The notes beneath the pieces are model-generated. The model was given only the letters and a program-made list of their open reading frames with translations, was not told the DNA's origin and searched no databases. Both the position numbers and the translations under genes were made by a program. From assembly GCA_943788425.1 (NCBI GenBank), contig CALSQF010000001.1:1-64000 (forward strand): a stretch of DNA of 64,000 bases, given 5' to 3'. Source of the stretch: an uncultured Planktomarina sp. (lineage in GTDB: Bacteria > Pseudomonadota > Alphaproteobacteria > Rhodobacterales > Rhodobacteraceae). Numbering within the stretch: position 1 is the stretch's first letter; each line of letters opens with the position of its first letter. This document shows, piece after piece, positions 38,857 to 47,175 of this stretch.

Positions 38857-39948
38857 TTAGCCGTTGGCCAAAACGCGGTTGCGCTGAGACACAAATTCAC
38901 CGTCAGATTTCAAGATCCAATCGGAGGATTTCGCCAAAGATGCGTCGAAAGAGTTGCGGATACGCGCGAAGAGTTCGTCGCCCATATTTTCGTCCAGAAC
39001 TTCTTTTGAAGCTGCGCCGAATGCATCCCAAACATCATCAGAGAATTGCAGCGTTTGCACGCCCTGAGCCTGCAAACGAGCCAAGGCAGCGCCGTTGTTG
39101 GCCAAAGTCTGCGACAGTTGATAATGCGTTGTAGCTTTTGTTGCATTGTCGATGATGGCTTTGTGCTGATCTGACAAATCGTTCCAGACATCCAAGTTCA
39201 TGCCGCAGGCAAGCCCGGAACCTGGCTCGTGGAAGCCGGCTGTATAGTAAATTTTCGCGACTTCTTGGAAGCCTGCACGTTCATCAGCAAATGGCCCAAC
39301 CCACTCAAGACCATCCAAAGCGCCAGAGGAAAGCGCTTGATAAAGCTCGCCGCCTGGGATGTTTTGTACCGAAACGCCCAGTTTCCCCAGAACCTGACCA
39401 CCAAGGCCCGGCATACGGAACCGCAAGCCGGCCAAGTCTTGTGCTGAATTGATTTCTTTGCGGAACCACCCACCGGACTGTGAGCCGGAGTTACCCGCCA
39501 AGAAAGACTTCAAGCCAAAAATGCTGCCCAATTCGTCGTGCAGGTCTTGACCGCCATCGTGGTAGTACCAATTGGTCAGCTCTTGCGCCGTAGCGCCAAA
39601 TGGAACGGCTGTGTAGAAGGCGTATCCGGGGTGTTGGCCCAAGAAATAGTAATCGGCTGAGTGATACATATCGGCCTGACCGGAGGTCACAGCATCGAAC
39701 ACTTCGAATGCGCCAACCAATTCACCAGGTGCTTTTTTCTCAATGACCAATTCGCCGCCGGACATGGCGTTCACCGCTTCATTGAAATAGGTCGCAGCAT
39801 CGTCAAGAACCGCAAAGCCGCGGGGCCAGGATGTAACCATTGTGAGCGTGCGTGCATGACCGCCCGCGATTGCCGGAGCTGCCAGTGAGGACACTGCAGC
39901 CGCGCCGCCGCCAAGAGCAGAGGCCTTTAGAAAAGAACGACGATCCAT
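38857..39948 (-). CDS. TRAP transporter substrate-binding protein (TakP-like)
   Basis: A 363-residue periplasmic DctP-family protein. A Tat-type signal (DRRSFLKASALGGGAAAV) is cleaved near AIA. The mature part contains the family helix-strand elements RFRMPGLGGQVLGKLGVSVQNIPGGELYQALSSGALDGLEWVGP with the conserved arginine (FRMPG) that binds the substrate carboxylate. It resembles TakP of Rhodobacter sphaeroides, which binds 2-oxoacids with sodium. ATG 39948 has GGGAGGAAAA just upstream. The ligand is an inference. Confidence 0.88.
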   Translation of the reverse strand: MDRRSFLKASALGGGAAAVSSLAAPAIAGGHARTLTMVTSWPRGFAVLDDAATYFNEAVNAMSGGELVIEKKAPGELVGAFEVFDAVTSGQADMYHSADYYFLGQHPGYAFYTAVPFGATAQELTNWYYHDGGQDLHDELGSIFGLKSFLAGNSGSQSGGWFRKEINSAQDLAGLRFRMPGLGGQVLGKLGVSVQNIPGGELYQALSSGALDGLEWVGPFADERAGFQEVAKIYYTAGFHEPGSGLACGMNLDVWNDLSDQHKAIIDNATKATTHYQLSQTLANNGAALARLQAQGVQTLQFSDDVWDAFGAASKEVLDENMGDELFARIRNSFDASLAKSSDWILKSDGEFVSQRNRVLANG

Positions 39949-40385
39949 ATATTTTCCTCCCATAGAAATATCGGGCGGCGTACAACACGCCTCCGACTGA
40001 TCGTTAATAGAACATCAAAGATAGCAGCAAAAAATCAACAAACAACATGTTATTCCTTTACCGGTTATTTTCGGGGAGTTTTCAGAGTGAAAGGCCGTGT
40101 CGAAAACCATATCGCGGTCAGGGCTGTCACAAAGTCGCCCAGCACAAGGCAATGGCCTATGGGAATGAACTACGGGAGCTGGGCGGGCAACCAAATGTGC
40201 ATGGGTGGAAGCGGCGGTCGCTGATGGGCCAGCTGTCACAGCTAAGGGCTGCGACGGCGGGCGTGCATGGTGTCACGACGCATGACTTTGGCGCATGGCC
40301 CCGGTTCTAAGCTATTGCAAATATGTCATATGTTTTGCGTTTTGACCTAGACCAATCCCTAGGGGATTGATCTAGGGTTTAGGAG
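39949..40385. other. Spacer upstream of the TRAP operon
   Basis: A 437-bp region between the leftward takP-like start and the end of the leftward barrel gene. A rightward 87-codon open frame (40047-40310) and a leftward 74-codon frame overlap here, but neither has a ribosome site or recognisable similarity. The leftward half should carry the takP promoter. GC-rich sequence at 40100-40310 could be a gene remnant; I cannot name it. Confidence 0.4.
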
Positions 40386-41252
40386 TTACCGAATAAATGC
40401 GATGCGGTAGGCTTTGGTTTGTGTATCAGCAATCGCCCGTTCCGCATTGGGAGCATCACCGAAGGACCAGTTTAAGGTTAACGAAATATCAGTGTCTGAT
40501 GCGCCGCTCTTACGGTGTTGACCTATGACCACGGCCAAGGAGTTGTGGTCTGTGACATCGTAGGATCCGCCAAAGCCAAAAGCCAGGAGTGTTGCGCTAT
40601 TGTCATGGCCTCGTTGGCCAAATCCAGCTAGAAAGTGCTCGTTTTCAGATTGATAGTCGCCGGATAGGGCGTACTTCCAACTATGATCGTCGTCGGTTTC
40701 GCGGGAGGTGGCGAATTATAAACCATTTGTTTGTGTTTCATAGCTCGCGACGATATCGAAGGACGTATCGGTTTTCGTTGGCGTGCGACTTTGGTAGCGA
40801 ACTATTTCGCTGAACACCCTCGGCAAGGCTTCAAAGGTGGAGTAAATTCTGGTATTCGCCTCTTCATCATCCCATGTACGGTAAAAAGCGCCAAGCCGGC
40901 CAAGTGATGTTTGATATTCTGACCGAAACCCGTAGCCGCGGTTGTCAGAGGTATCGCCCTTCTTGGAGGATACCATGCCTTCGATGAACAATCTGTTAGT
41001 CAAATGCGATCCAAAAGAGATGTTCGCTTCCTGCGTGCTTGGGTTGTTCGCAGAGTTGCGGTGAATGTAGCGCAGCCCATATTGGTTCCCGCCAGCTTCA
41101 AATCCAAGGTTCAGATTTGCACGCCGTGCGATGTTGCTGTTCGATTCCTGATTTTGATAATTCAACCGGCTTTCATAATAGGTCAATTCCGGTGCTGATG
41201 CGCTGATCTGAATTAAGGATATTACCGCCAGTGTTATGCATGTCTGTTTCAT
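40386..41252 (-). pseudogene. Outer-membrane beta-barrel-like protein interrupted by an in-frame TAA
   Basis: From ATG 41252 (AGGAG upstream) the frame runs 288 codons to TAA 40386-40388, with one internal TAA at 40716-40718. A short signal peptide (MKQTCITLAVISLIQISASA) is followed by alternating polar/hydrophobic strands with aromatic ends, such as GNQYGLRYIHRN, GRLGAFYRTWDDEE and TSFDIVASYE; after the stop the pattern goes on (WKYALSGDYQSENEHFLAGFGQ, DISLTLNWSFG, YRIAFIR). This suggests a small porin-like barrel. I do not recognise the family. As written, the last third is lost. Confidence 0.65.
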
Positions 41253-41582
41253 TTTTATCTCCTGCTTTTGCGCGCAGACCAAAGCCCTCAGCCCATGGTG
41301 ATGACCCGGAGCCAGCTCTACCGCGTCTTGCGCCAATGCCTCTGTGGGCTTCATAACCTTGCAGTGATGAAAGAATTGCTAATAGTAGACGAAAAAATTC
41401 ATCCCAATCGGAGCGTTTGCTTTTGAATTTTGCAACCGGATGAATTTCAATTCTTTCTGAAATGTGGATCTTTACGAAATAAAAAACCCCAAACCAGTCT
41501 TTTTTTGTCAGAAAATTTACAAAACCCGGTTGACGCTCTCAGTGGCGGGCCATAAGTTAGCGTCAGAATAGGAAACCAAGGC
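41253..41582 (+). other. Spacer upstream of the ilv leader
   Basis: 330 bp between the barrel gene (leftward) and the ilv leader. The right part holds the ilv promoter. No gene is supported. Confidence 0.45.
41530..41558 (+). promoter_or_regulatory. Probable ilvIH promoter
   Basis: TTGACG (41530-41535) and TAAGTT (41553-41558) are 17 bp apart, about 25 bp upstream of the leader peptide. Confidence 0.5.
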
Positions 41583-41633
41583 ATGATCGACATGAATAAA
41601 ATCGTCGTCCTGCGGCAAGAGGGCCGCTGCTGA
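41583..41633 (+). CDS. ilvIH leader peptide
   Basis: A 16-codon frame, MIDMNKIVVLRQEGRC, with AGGA about 9 nt upstream (an internal ATG at 41592 is an alternative start). It has consecutive Ile-Val-Val-Leu codons, matching the end products of the downstream pathway. It is followed by a hairpin and a T-rich terminator before ilvI. Ribosome stalling on scarce branched-chain aminoacyl-tRNA would set the choice of RNA fold. Attenuation is inferred from this layout. Confidence 0.6.
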   Translation: MIDMNKIVVLRQEGRC

Positions 41634-41688
41634 TACCGGACCCATGGTATTCGCCTCGCCCATGCCCCCTGAAAACGGGGGTTTTTTT
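41612..41688 (+). terminator. ilv attenuator: pause hairpin and terminator
   Basis: GCGGC-N6-GCCGC (41612-41627) overlaps the leader codons. CCCCC (41665-41669) and GGGGG (41677-41681) form a terminator stem, followed by seven T (41682-41688), 26 bp before the ilvI start. Confidence 0.65.
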
Positions 41689-41713
41689 ATGCCAAGAATG
41701 AAAGTGAATTAAG

Positions 41714-43465
41714 ATGACCCAAACAATGTCCGGCGCAAAAATGGTGGTACAGGCCTTGATTGATCAAGGGGTTGATACGGTGTTTGGATACCCCGGCGGC
41801 GCTGTTCTGCCGATTTATGATGAAATTTTTCTACAAAATAGCATCAAGCATTTTCTGGTGCGTCATGAACAAGGTGCGGTGCATGCTGCTGAAGCCTATG
41901 CGCGCTCGACCGGCAAGCCTGGAGTGGTTCTTGTCACCTCAGGTCCGGGCGCAACCAATGCGGTCACAGGTCTGACGGATGCTTTGATGGACAGCATTCC
42001 GTTGGTTGTGCTGACAGGGCAGGTACCGACCTTCATGATCGGCTCCGATGCGTTTCAAGAGGCAGATACGGTTGGCATTACGCGCCCATGCACGAAACAC
42101 AATTGGTTGGTCAAAGACACGAACGCTTTGGCAAACACTCTTCACACTGCTTTCCATGTCGCTTGTTCCGGTCGGCCGGGACCGGTTTTGGTGGACATCC
42201 CCAAAGATGTGCAATTTGCCAATGGCACCTATGAAGGGCCGGCAAAAATGAAATCGCATTATCAACCTCAGCTCAAGGGTGATCTCGATGCGATCACGGC
42301 CTTGGTTGCGGCGATGGAAACTGCGCAGAAACCAATTTTCTACACTGGTGGCGGGGTTATCAACTCGGGTCCGGTTGCTAGCCAATTGCTGCGCGAACTG
42401 GTTGAGGCCACTAATTTCCCGATCACTTCGACCCTTATGGGGCTTGGCTGTTATCCCGGTAACGGCGACAACTGGCTGGGCATGTTGGGCATGCACGGTC
42501 TGTATGAAGCGAATATGGCGATGCATGATTGCGATCTGATGATTAATATTGGCGCACGATTTGATGACCGGATCACCGGTCGCCTCGATTCTTTTAGCCC
42601 GGGGTCAACCAAAGCGCATATCGATATTGACGCCTCCTCAATCAACAAAGTGATCCGTGTCGATATTCCGATCCTAGGAGACGTGGCGCATGTGTTGGAA
42701 GATATGCTTAAAGTGTGGAAGGCCCGTGGGCGTGAGACAAATTCCAAAGCGCTGAAAACTTGGTGGGCGGAAATTGATGGGTGGCGTAAAATTCGCTGCC
42801 TTGATTATGCCGCAGACAGCAAAGTCATCAAGCCGCAATATGCGCTTGAGCGTCTCGAAGCGCTGACGAAAGATCATGATCGTTACATCACGACAGAAGT
42901 TGGCCAGCATCAGATGTGGGCGGCACAATATATGACCTTTAACGATCCCAATCGCTGGATGACCTCTGGCGGGCTTGGCACGATGGGGTATGGGGTTCCG
43001 GCCTCCATTGGGGCGCAGGTGGCCCATCCGAGCAGCCTGGTGATCAACGTGGCTGGCGAGGCCAGCTGGTTGATGAATATGCAAGAAATGGGCACGGCTA
43101 TGCAATATGGCTTGCCTGTGAAACAGTTCATTTTGAACAATGAACGCCTTGGCATGGTGCGCCAATGGCAAGAGTTGCTGCATGGCGAGCGTTATTCGCA
43201 AAGCTGGTCCGAATCCTTGCCTGATTTCGTGAAACTGGCGGAGGCTTTTGGTGCCAAAGGCATTCTGTGTTCAGACCCGGCGGATCTCGATGAGGCCATT
43301 ATGGAAATGCTGGCCTTTGATGGTCCGGTGATCTTTGATTGTTTGGTGGAAAAACATGAAAACTGTTTCCCGATGATCCCATCAGGCAAAGCGCATAACG
43401 AAATGCTTTTGGGCGACGCTGCCATCAAAGGCGCTATCGACGCCTCCGGTTCGGTATTAGTTTGA
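41714..43465 (+). CDS. ilvI: Acetolactate synthase large subunit
   Basis: A 583-residue ThDP enzyme joining two pyruvates (or pyruvate and 2-oxobutyrate) in branched-chain amino acid synthesis. The catalytic glutamate is in VRHEQGAVHAAEAYAR and FAD-domain motifs follow (GARFDDRITGRLDSF). In the ThDP-magnesium motif, GDG of most family members reads GEA (NVAGEASWLMNMQEMG, near 447); the downstream NNERLGMVRQWQ is normal. A leader attenuator precedes it, and the regulatory subunit follows. Confidence 0.95.
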   Translation: MTQTMSGAKMVVQALIDQGVDTVFGYPGGAVLPIYDEIFLQNSIKHFLVRHEQGAVHAAEAYARSTGKPGVVLVTSGPGATNAVTGLTDALMDSIPLVVLTGQVPTFMIGSDAFQEADTVGITRPCTKHNWLVKDTNALANTLHTAFHVACSGRPGPVLVDIPKDVQFANGTYEGPAKMKSHYQPQLKGDLDAITALVAAMETAQKPIFYTGGGVINSGPVASQLLRELVEATNFPITSTLMGLGCYPGNGDNWLGMLGMHGLYEANMAMHDCDLMINIGARFDDRITGRLDSFSPGSTKAHIDIDASSINKVIRVDIPILGDVAHVLEDMLKVWKARGRETNSKALKTWWAEIDGWRKIRCLDYAADSKVIKPQYALERLEALTKDHDRYITTEVGQHQMWAAQYMTFNDPNRWMTSGGLGTMGYGVPASIGAQVAHPSSLVINVAGEASWLMNMQEMGTAMQYGLPVKQFILNNERLGMVRQWQELLHGERYSQSWSESLPDFVKLAEAFGAKGILCSDPADLDEAIMEMLAFDGPVIFDCLVEKHENCFPMIPSGKAHNEMLLGDAAIKGAIDASGSVLV

Positions 43466-43476
43466 GGATAGATCAC

Positions 43477-44034
43477 ATGAACGCATTGAACATTACTAAA
43501 GGTATGTCTTCGAAATCTGCCTATAACCTGCGCTCTGGTCATGCCGATCTGAATGAGCGTCACACCTTGGCGGTAATTGTGGCAAATGAGCCGGGCGTTT
43601 TGGCGCGTGTCATTGGCCTGTTTTCGGGACGCGGTTATAATATTGAGAGCCTGACTGTGGCAGAAGTGGATCACGAGGGGCACACCAGCCGGATCACCAT
43701 TGTCACCAGCGGCACGCCGCAAATCATCGAGCAGATCAAGGCGCAGCTGGGCCGGATCATTCCGGTTTACGATGTGCATGACCTCACAGTTGAAGGCCCC
43801 TCGGTGGAGCGGGAATTGTCTTTGTTCAAAGTCAGTGGCAAGGGCGAAAAACGGGTTGAGGCGCTGCGCCTTGCCGATGTTTTCCGCGCCAATGTGGTGG
43901 ACAGTACTTTAGATAGCTTCACGTTTGAAGTTGTTGGTAGCCCAGAAAAAATCGATGCTTTCGCAGATCTTATGCGTCCACTTGGATTGTCAGAGATGGC
44001 CCGCACGGGTGTGGCAGCACTCTCGCGCGGTTAA
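43477..44034 (+). CDS. ilvH: Acetolactate synthase small (regulatory) subunit
   Basis: A 185-residue ACT-domain protein that activates the large subunit and confers valine feedback. The ACT domain is HTLAVIVANEPGVLARVIGLFSGRGYNIESLTV, followed by a C-terminal ACT-like domain. ATG 43477 is chosen for the GAGGAT upstream; a TTG at 43462 is unlikely. It starts 11 bp after ilvI. Confidence 0.95.
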   Translation: MNALNITKGMSSKSAYNLRSGHADLNERHTLAVIVANEPGVLARVIGLFSGRGYNIESLTVAEVDHEGHTSRITIVTSGTPQIIEQIKAQLGRIIPVYDVHDLTVEGPSVERELSLFKVSGKGEKRVEALRLADVFRANVVDSTLDSFTFEVVGSPEKIDAFADLMRPLGLSEMARTGVAALSRG

Positions 44035-44167
44035 CTTTGCGCGTTGTAAATCTGGGTCGGTGAGGTCAAAAATCGACATCCAAGCGTCGCAGAGGCGGGG
44101 TTTTGGTCGCGCCGAGAAAAGTTTTCCGCGCAATTCGGGCGTATCTCCAAAGAAAACGGAGATAGCT

Positions 44168-45319
44168 ATGGCCAAAGATTATATACAAACCGATATTGCT
44201 TCGGTTCAGCAATCGGTGGAGCGGGCCAACGGTTTGGCCAATGTCCATTATATTGATCCAGCTGTCTTTGCCGAAGAAAGCGAGGCCGTGCTCAAGGCCA
44301 CTTGGGCTGGTCTTGCGGTCGGTGCGGATGTGCCAAATCCAGGTGATGCCAAACCGATCCAATTTCTTGGCATGCCCCTGCTGCTAATGCGAGATAAGTA
44401 CGGTGATTTACGGGTGTTTGAGAATATCTGTCGCCATCGTGGTATGCAATTGGTGCATGAAGCGAAAACAATTGAAGGGGCAATTCGCTGCCCCTATCAT
44501 TCTTGGTGCTATTCAACCAAGGGTGAGCTGGTCTCCACTCCGCATGTGGGTGGCGCGGGCCACAACACCCATCCAAGCATTGTTAAAGAAGATCTCGGCC
44601 TCAATGAGGTGCGCAGCCATGTTTGGCGCGATGTGGTTTTCATCAACATATCTGGCGCGGCGCCAGAGTTTACCGAGGTGCATTCCAACCTTATCGCGCG
44701 TTGGTCCGAATTCGACAGCCCCCTATACCACGGTGGGGCAGACAGCTGCTTTGAGCTGGAGCTTGCGGCCAATTACAAACTTGCGGTGGAAAACTATTGC
44801 GAAAGCTATCATTTGCCCTGGGTACATCCGGGGCTCAACAGCTATTCGCGGCTGGAAGATCACTACAACATCGTCGAATACGGCAAATTCTCTGGTCAGG
44901 GTACGCTGGTTTACCGGCAATTTAAGGCGGAGGATGGCGCTCCTGCCTTTCCAGATTTTCCGGGTCTATCTGAGAAATGGAACGAAGGTGCGGAATATAT
45001 TACCGTCTACCCCAATGTCCTTTTGGGCGTGCAGCGTGATCACGCCTTTGCCATCGTGCTTGAACCGAAAGCGCATGATAAAATGGTTGAGCATATCCAT
45101 CTATACTATGCCTCCGACGACACTGAGGCGAAAAATCGCGCGATGAATACGCAGCAATGGAAAGAAGTCTTTGAGGAAGACATTTTCGTTGTCGAAGGCA
45201 TGCAATCAGGGCGGCACGCGCCAACCTTCGACGGGGGGCGTTTTAGCCCTGTCATGGATGAGGCGACCCATTGTTATCACGATTGGGTGGCGGGCAAAAT
45301 TGCAGCCCATCGTGGCTAA
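44168..45319 (+). CDS. Rieske-type ring-hydroxylating / SRPBCC oxygenase alpha subunit
   Basis: A 383-residue oxygenase. The Rieske [2Fe-2S] motif is CRH-x17-CPYH (CRHRGMQL ... CPYHSWCY), and the mononuclear iron site begins with NYCESYHLPWVHPGL. The overall form resembles alpha subunits that demethylate or hydroxylate quaternary amines (for example GbcA-like or choline monooxygenase-like), rather than aromatic dioxygenases with a beta subunit. No reductase gene is adjacent, so the electron donor must be elsewhere. The substrate is unknown. GGAG lies just before the ATG. Confidence 0.85.
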   Translation: MAKDYIQTDIASVQQSVERANGLANVHYIDPAVFAEESEAVLKATWAGLAVGADVPNPGDAKPIQFLGMPLLLMRDKYGDLRVFENICRHRGMQLVHEAKTIEGAIRCPYHSWCYSTKGELVSTPHVGGAGHNTHPSIVKEDLGLNEVRSHVWRDVVFINISGAAPEFTEVHSNLIARWSEFDSPLYHGGADSCFELELAANYKLAVENYCESYHLPWVHPGLNSYSRLEDHYNIVEYGKFSGQGTLVYRQFKAEDGAPAFPDFPGLSEKWNEGAEYITVYPNVLLGVQRDHAFAIVLEPKAHDKMVEHIHLYYASDDTEAKNRAMNTQQWKEVFEEDIFVVEGMQSGRHAPTFDGGRFSPVMDEATHCYHDWVAGKIAAHRG

Positions 45320-45533
45320 AAGGGATGGCGCGCTCGATGCTTTGATTCTCAAAGCCCATGCCCGAGATGATCGCATCGCGCTTGTGACCCTTTATACGCA
45401 GGCGGCAGATCTGGCTCGCGACGTGGATCGCGAATGCTTCTTTCTGACCTATGCGCATATATACGCCCTAGAGCTTGGCCACCCAAGCCGAGAGAGCCTG
45501 CATGCCCGGCTTTCGGCCTTAGGGCGGGAATGA
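45312..45533 (+). CDS. Small conserved-looking hypothetical protein
   Basis: A 73-residue soluble protein starting at GTG 45312 inside the end of the oxygenase gene. It is helical (ALDALILKAHARDD, TLYTQAADLARDVDRECFFLTYAHIYALELG), with a TPR-like feel. I do not know its function. Its overlap with the oxygenase stop suggests coupling. Confidence 0.55.
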   Translation: MAKRDGALDALILKAHARDDRIALVTLYTQAADLARDVDRECFFLTYAHIYALELGHPSRESLHARLSALGRE

Positions 45534-45590
45534 GCTGACCGTCATACGGGCGGCACAATATTTGATTGCGCCGTTGAAAAAAAGAGGCTG

Positions 45591-45616
45591 CCCGCCCGGT
45601 GTCGCCACCGGGCGGG
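45591..45616. other. Strong GC-rich hairpin
   Basis: CCCGCCCGGTG and CACCGGGCGGG are perfect 11-bp arms with loop TCGC. On the minus strand a T7 run follows after 7 nt, so it may terminate the leftward RDD transcript; for the rightward gene ending at 45533 there is no T-tract. Confidence 0.6.
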
Positions 45617-45651
45617 GACTATCTGCCATAATGTTCTGTTGGGCAGAGGTC

Positions 45652-46090
45652 TTAGATCTGATCGGACAATTGACGCGCCGCTCGGTTAACAACCGCCGTT
45701 GCCAAAATAAGATCCACCAAGCCCTGTTTTCGAGAGGTGATCAGCATCAAGATCACCGATACGATTTGTAAGCTGATGGCATAGGCGATCATTGTACCGA
45801 CTGTATGCAAAAGTGCATAAAGCCCATCGAAGGGGCGACCGTGTCATTGGAGAAATTCGATGCCGGTCATCCGCATACCCATCGTGGAAGAGTATACAGC
45901 CAGGCCAAGGAACCGATAGAAAAATCCCACAATGAGCCAGAGACCCGAAAAAAGAAAAACCCAATCCCCAAGGTAAGCAGTCTGATAAGGAAAGTGATGG
46001 CCACGGTGTCAATAAACCAAGCGATCAGACGCTGAGGTTCACATCGTAATAATAGGCTGCGTGTTCAATAGGATCAGGTAAATCGGTCAT
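45652..46090 (-). pseudogene. RDD-family membrane protein, decayed frame
   Basis: Starting at ATG 46090 (MTDLPDPIEHAAYYYDVNL) the frame should continue QRLIAWFIDTVAITFLIRLLTLGIGFFFF, but this lies in another frame after about 46035. A second shift in the T-rich stretch near 45945-45960 leads to WLIVGFFYRFLGLAVYSSTMGMRMTGIEF, and an in-frame TGA at 45844-45846 interrupts it before HGRPFDGLYALLHTVG and the end at 45652. The RDD arginine and helices are all recognisable. Two deletions and one stop make the gene non-functional as written. Confidence 0.75.
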
Positions 46091-46108
46091 AATCAATTTT
46101 TCGCAATG

Positions 46109-46135
46109 CCGCTCCGCCCCAGAGGGGCGGAGCGG
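46109..46135. other. GC-rich hairpin after the DUF2852 gene
   Basis: CCGCTCCGCCCC and GGGGCGGAGCGG pair perfectly over 12 bp with loop AGA. It lies 10 bp beyond the DUF2852 stop; no T-tract follows on either strand. Confidence 0.6.
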
Positions 46136-46144
46136 TGTCGTCGG

Positions 46145-46495
46145 TTAAGCCTCAGACTGGGCTGCTTTATCATGTGTCTTGCGGCTCCGGTCTTTCATGA
46201 ATTCGTCAAATTCTGTTTGATCCTTAGCCGCCCGAAGACGGTCCATGAAGGATTCAAATTCGAGTTGCTCTTCCTCAAGCCGGCGCAGGGTGCTGGCATT
46301 ATAGGGGTCAAATGCAGTATTGCCGCTCGCTGCATCGCGTCGGTAAAAAGATTTTGTACGTGAACAAGACTTAGAATTTGAAAACATGCGATTGCTCCAG
46401 ATCATATAAAACAGAAGGGCGAGACCCAGCGGCCAAAAAAGGACGAACCCAAGGACCATCGCGGCGAGCCAGGCGCCTTTGCCTCTGCGATCCAT
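46145..46495 (-). CDS. DUF2852 membrane protein
   Basis: A 116-residue protein with one membrane segment (AWLAAMVLGFVLFWPLGLALLFYMIW) and a charged helical tail (LRRLEEEQLEFESFMDRLRAAKDQTEFDEFM). This is the DUF2852 pattern common in Rhodobacterales. Relatives usually have about 20 more N-terminal residues, so the true start may be upstream, but an in-frame TAA lies 18 bp before this ATG. Function unknown. Two palindromes lie upstream. Confidence 0.75.
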   Translation of the reverse strand: MDRRGKGAWLAAMVLGFVLFWPLGLALLFYMIWSNRMFSNSKSCSRTKSFYRRDAASGNTAFDPYNASTLRRLEEEQLEFESFMDRLRAAKDQTEFDEFMKDRSRKTHDKAAQSEA

Positions 46496-46586
46496 CCAGT
46501 TTTCACAAGCCGTTACCCATCAGTCTTTTGCAGAGTGGTGCGAGGCTTCTTGGGCGAGGGGTAGTCGTTGTGGTCTCCTTTGTTGA

Positions 46587-46661
46587 TGTAAATAATGTTT
46601 ACATTTGCAAGGTGGGAGGGGGCTTCTGGTTTTGCAAAAGGGTATGTAAATCTTTTTTACA
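46587..46661. promoter_or_regulatory. Twin 17-bp palindromes, probable operators
   Basis: TGTAAA-N5-TTTACA occurs at 46587-46603 and again at 46645-46661, 58 bp apart, each followed by TTTGC. A palindrome TTTTGCAAAA lies between them (46630-46639). They are upstream of the DUF2852 gene, and the second overlaps the ybaK stop codon. The regulator is not known. Confidence 0.55.
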
Positions 46662-47130
46662 TTTGCCGACTGAAGGCAGAAATCAGCCCCTGACACAGAT
46701 ATGCCATCTGCAGGGGCGCGCAGCCAAATACATGAATAGGCGTGCCAGCGGCCGCGTATATCTTTTGATAATTGAGCAGCGTCTCATCGAAAAATGTACT
46801 TATCTCGGTTAGATGCCCCACAGGGCTCACCCCGCCAATGGCAAAACCAGTTACGGCGCGTATGCTGGCAGCATCTGTTTTGCCCAATGGCTCATCGGCC
46901 AATAGCGCCGCTTGTTCGAGATCGACCTGCCGCGCGCCAGCTGTCACAAACAGATAAAGATGTCCGCTTAAGTCACCTTCGAAGAGAATAGATTTTGCAA
47001 TCTGATCGACTGCACAGCCCAAGCTTAATGCGGCGGCTTTGGCTGTGGTGGCCTGACCTGTTTCGATAACCTCAAGGGACGGATCGGCGGCAAAGAGTGC
47101 AGATTTTACCCGTTTTAGGCTTTTACTCAT
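46657..47130 (-). CDS. YbaK/EbsC-family aminoacyl-tRNA deacylase
   Basis: A 157-residue protein of the YbaK/ProX editing-domain family, which hydrolyses mis-charged tRNA (for example Cys-tRNA-Pro or Ala-tRNA-Pro). Family features are TAKAAALSLGCAVDQIAKSILF, the catalytic lysine in that segment, and GFAIGGVSPVGH. The precise tRNA is unknown. Confidence 0.88.
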   Translation of the reverse strand: MSKSLKRVKSALFAADPSLEVIETGQATTAKAAALSLGCAVDQIAKSILFEGDLSGHLYLFVTAGARQVDLEQAALLADEPLGKTDAASIRAVTGFAIGGVSPVGHLTEISTFFDETLLNYQKIYAAAGTPIHVFGCAPLQMAYLCQGLISAFSRQM

Positions 47131-47175
47131 GGCGACCCCATTGACCTTGTCTCACTTGCTCCGCAGTTTGGCGTT

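Noticed and set aside
40047-40310. Rightward 87-codon frame, considered as an integrase fragment
   Set aside because: It starts at TTG, lacks a ribosome site, and no recombinase catalytic residues can be assigned.
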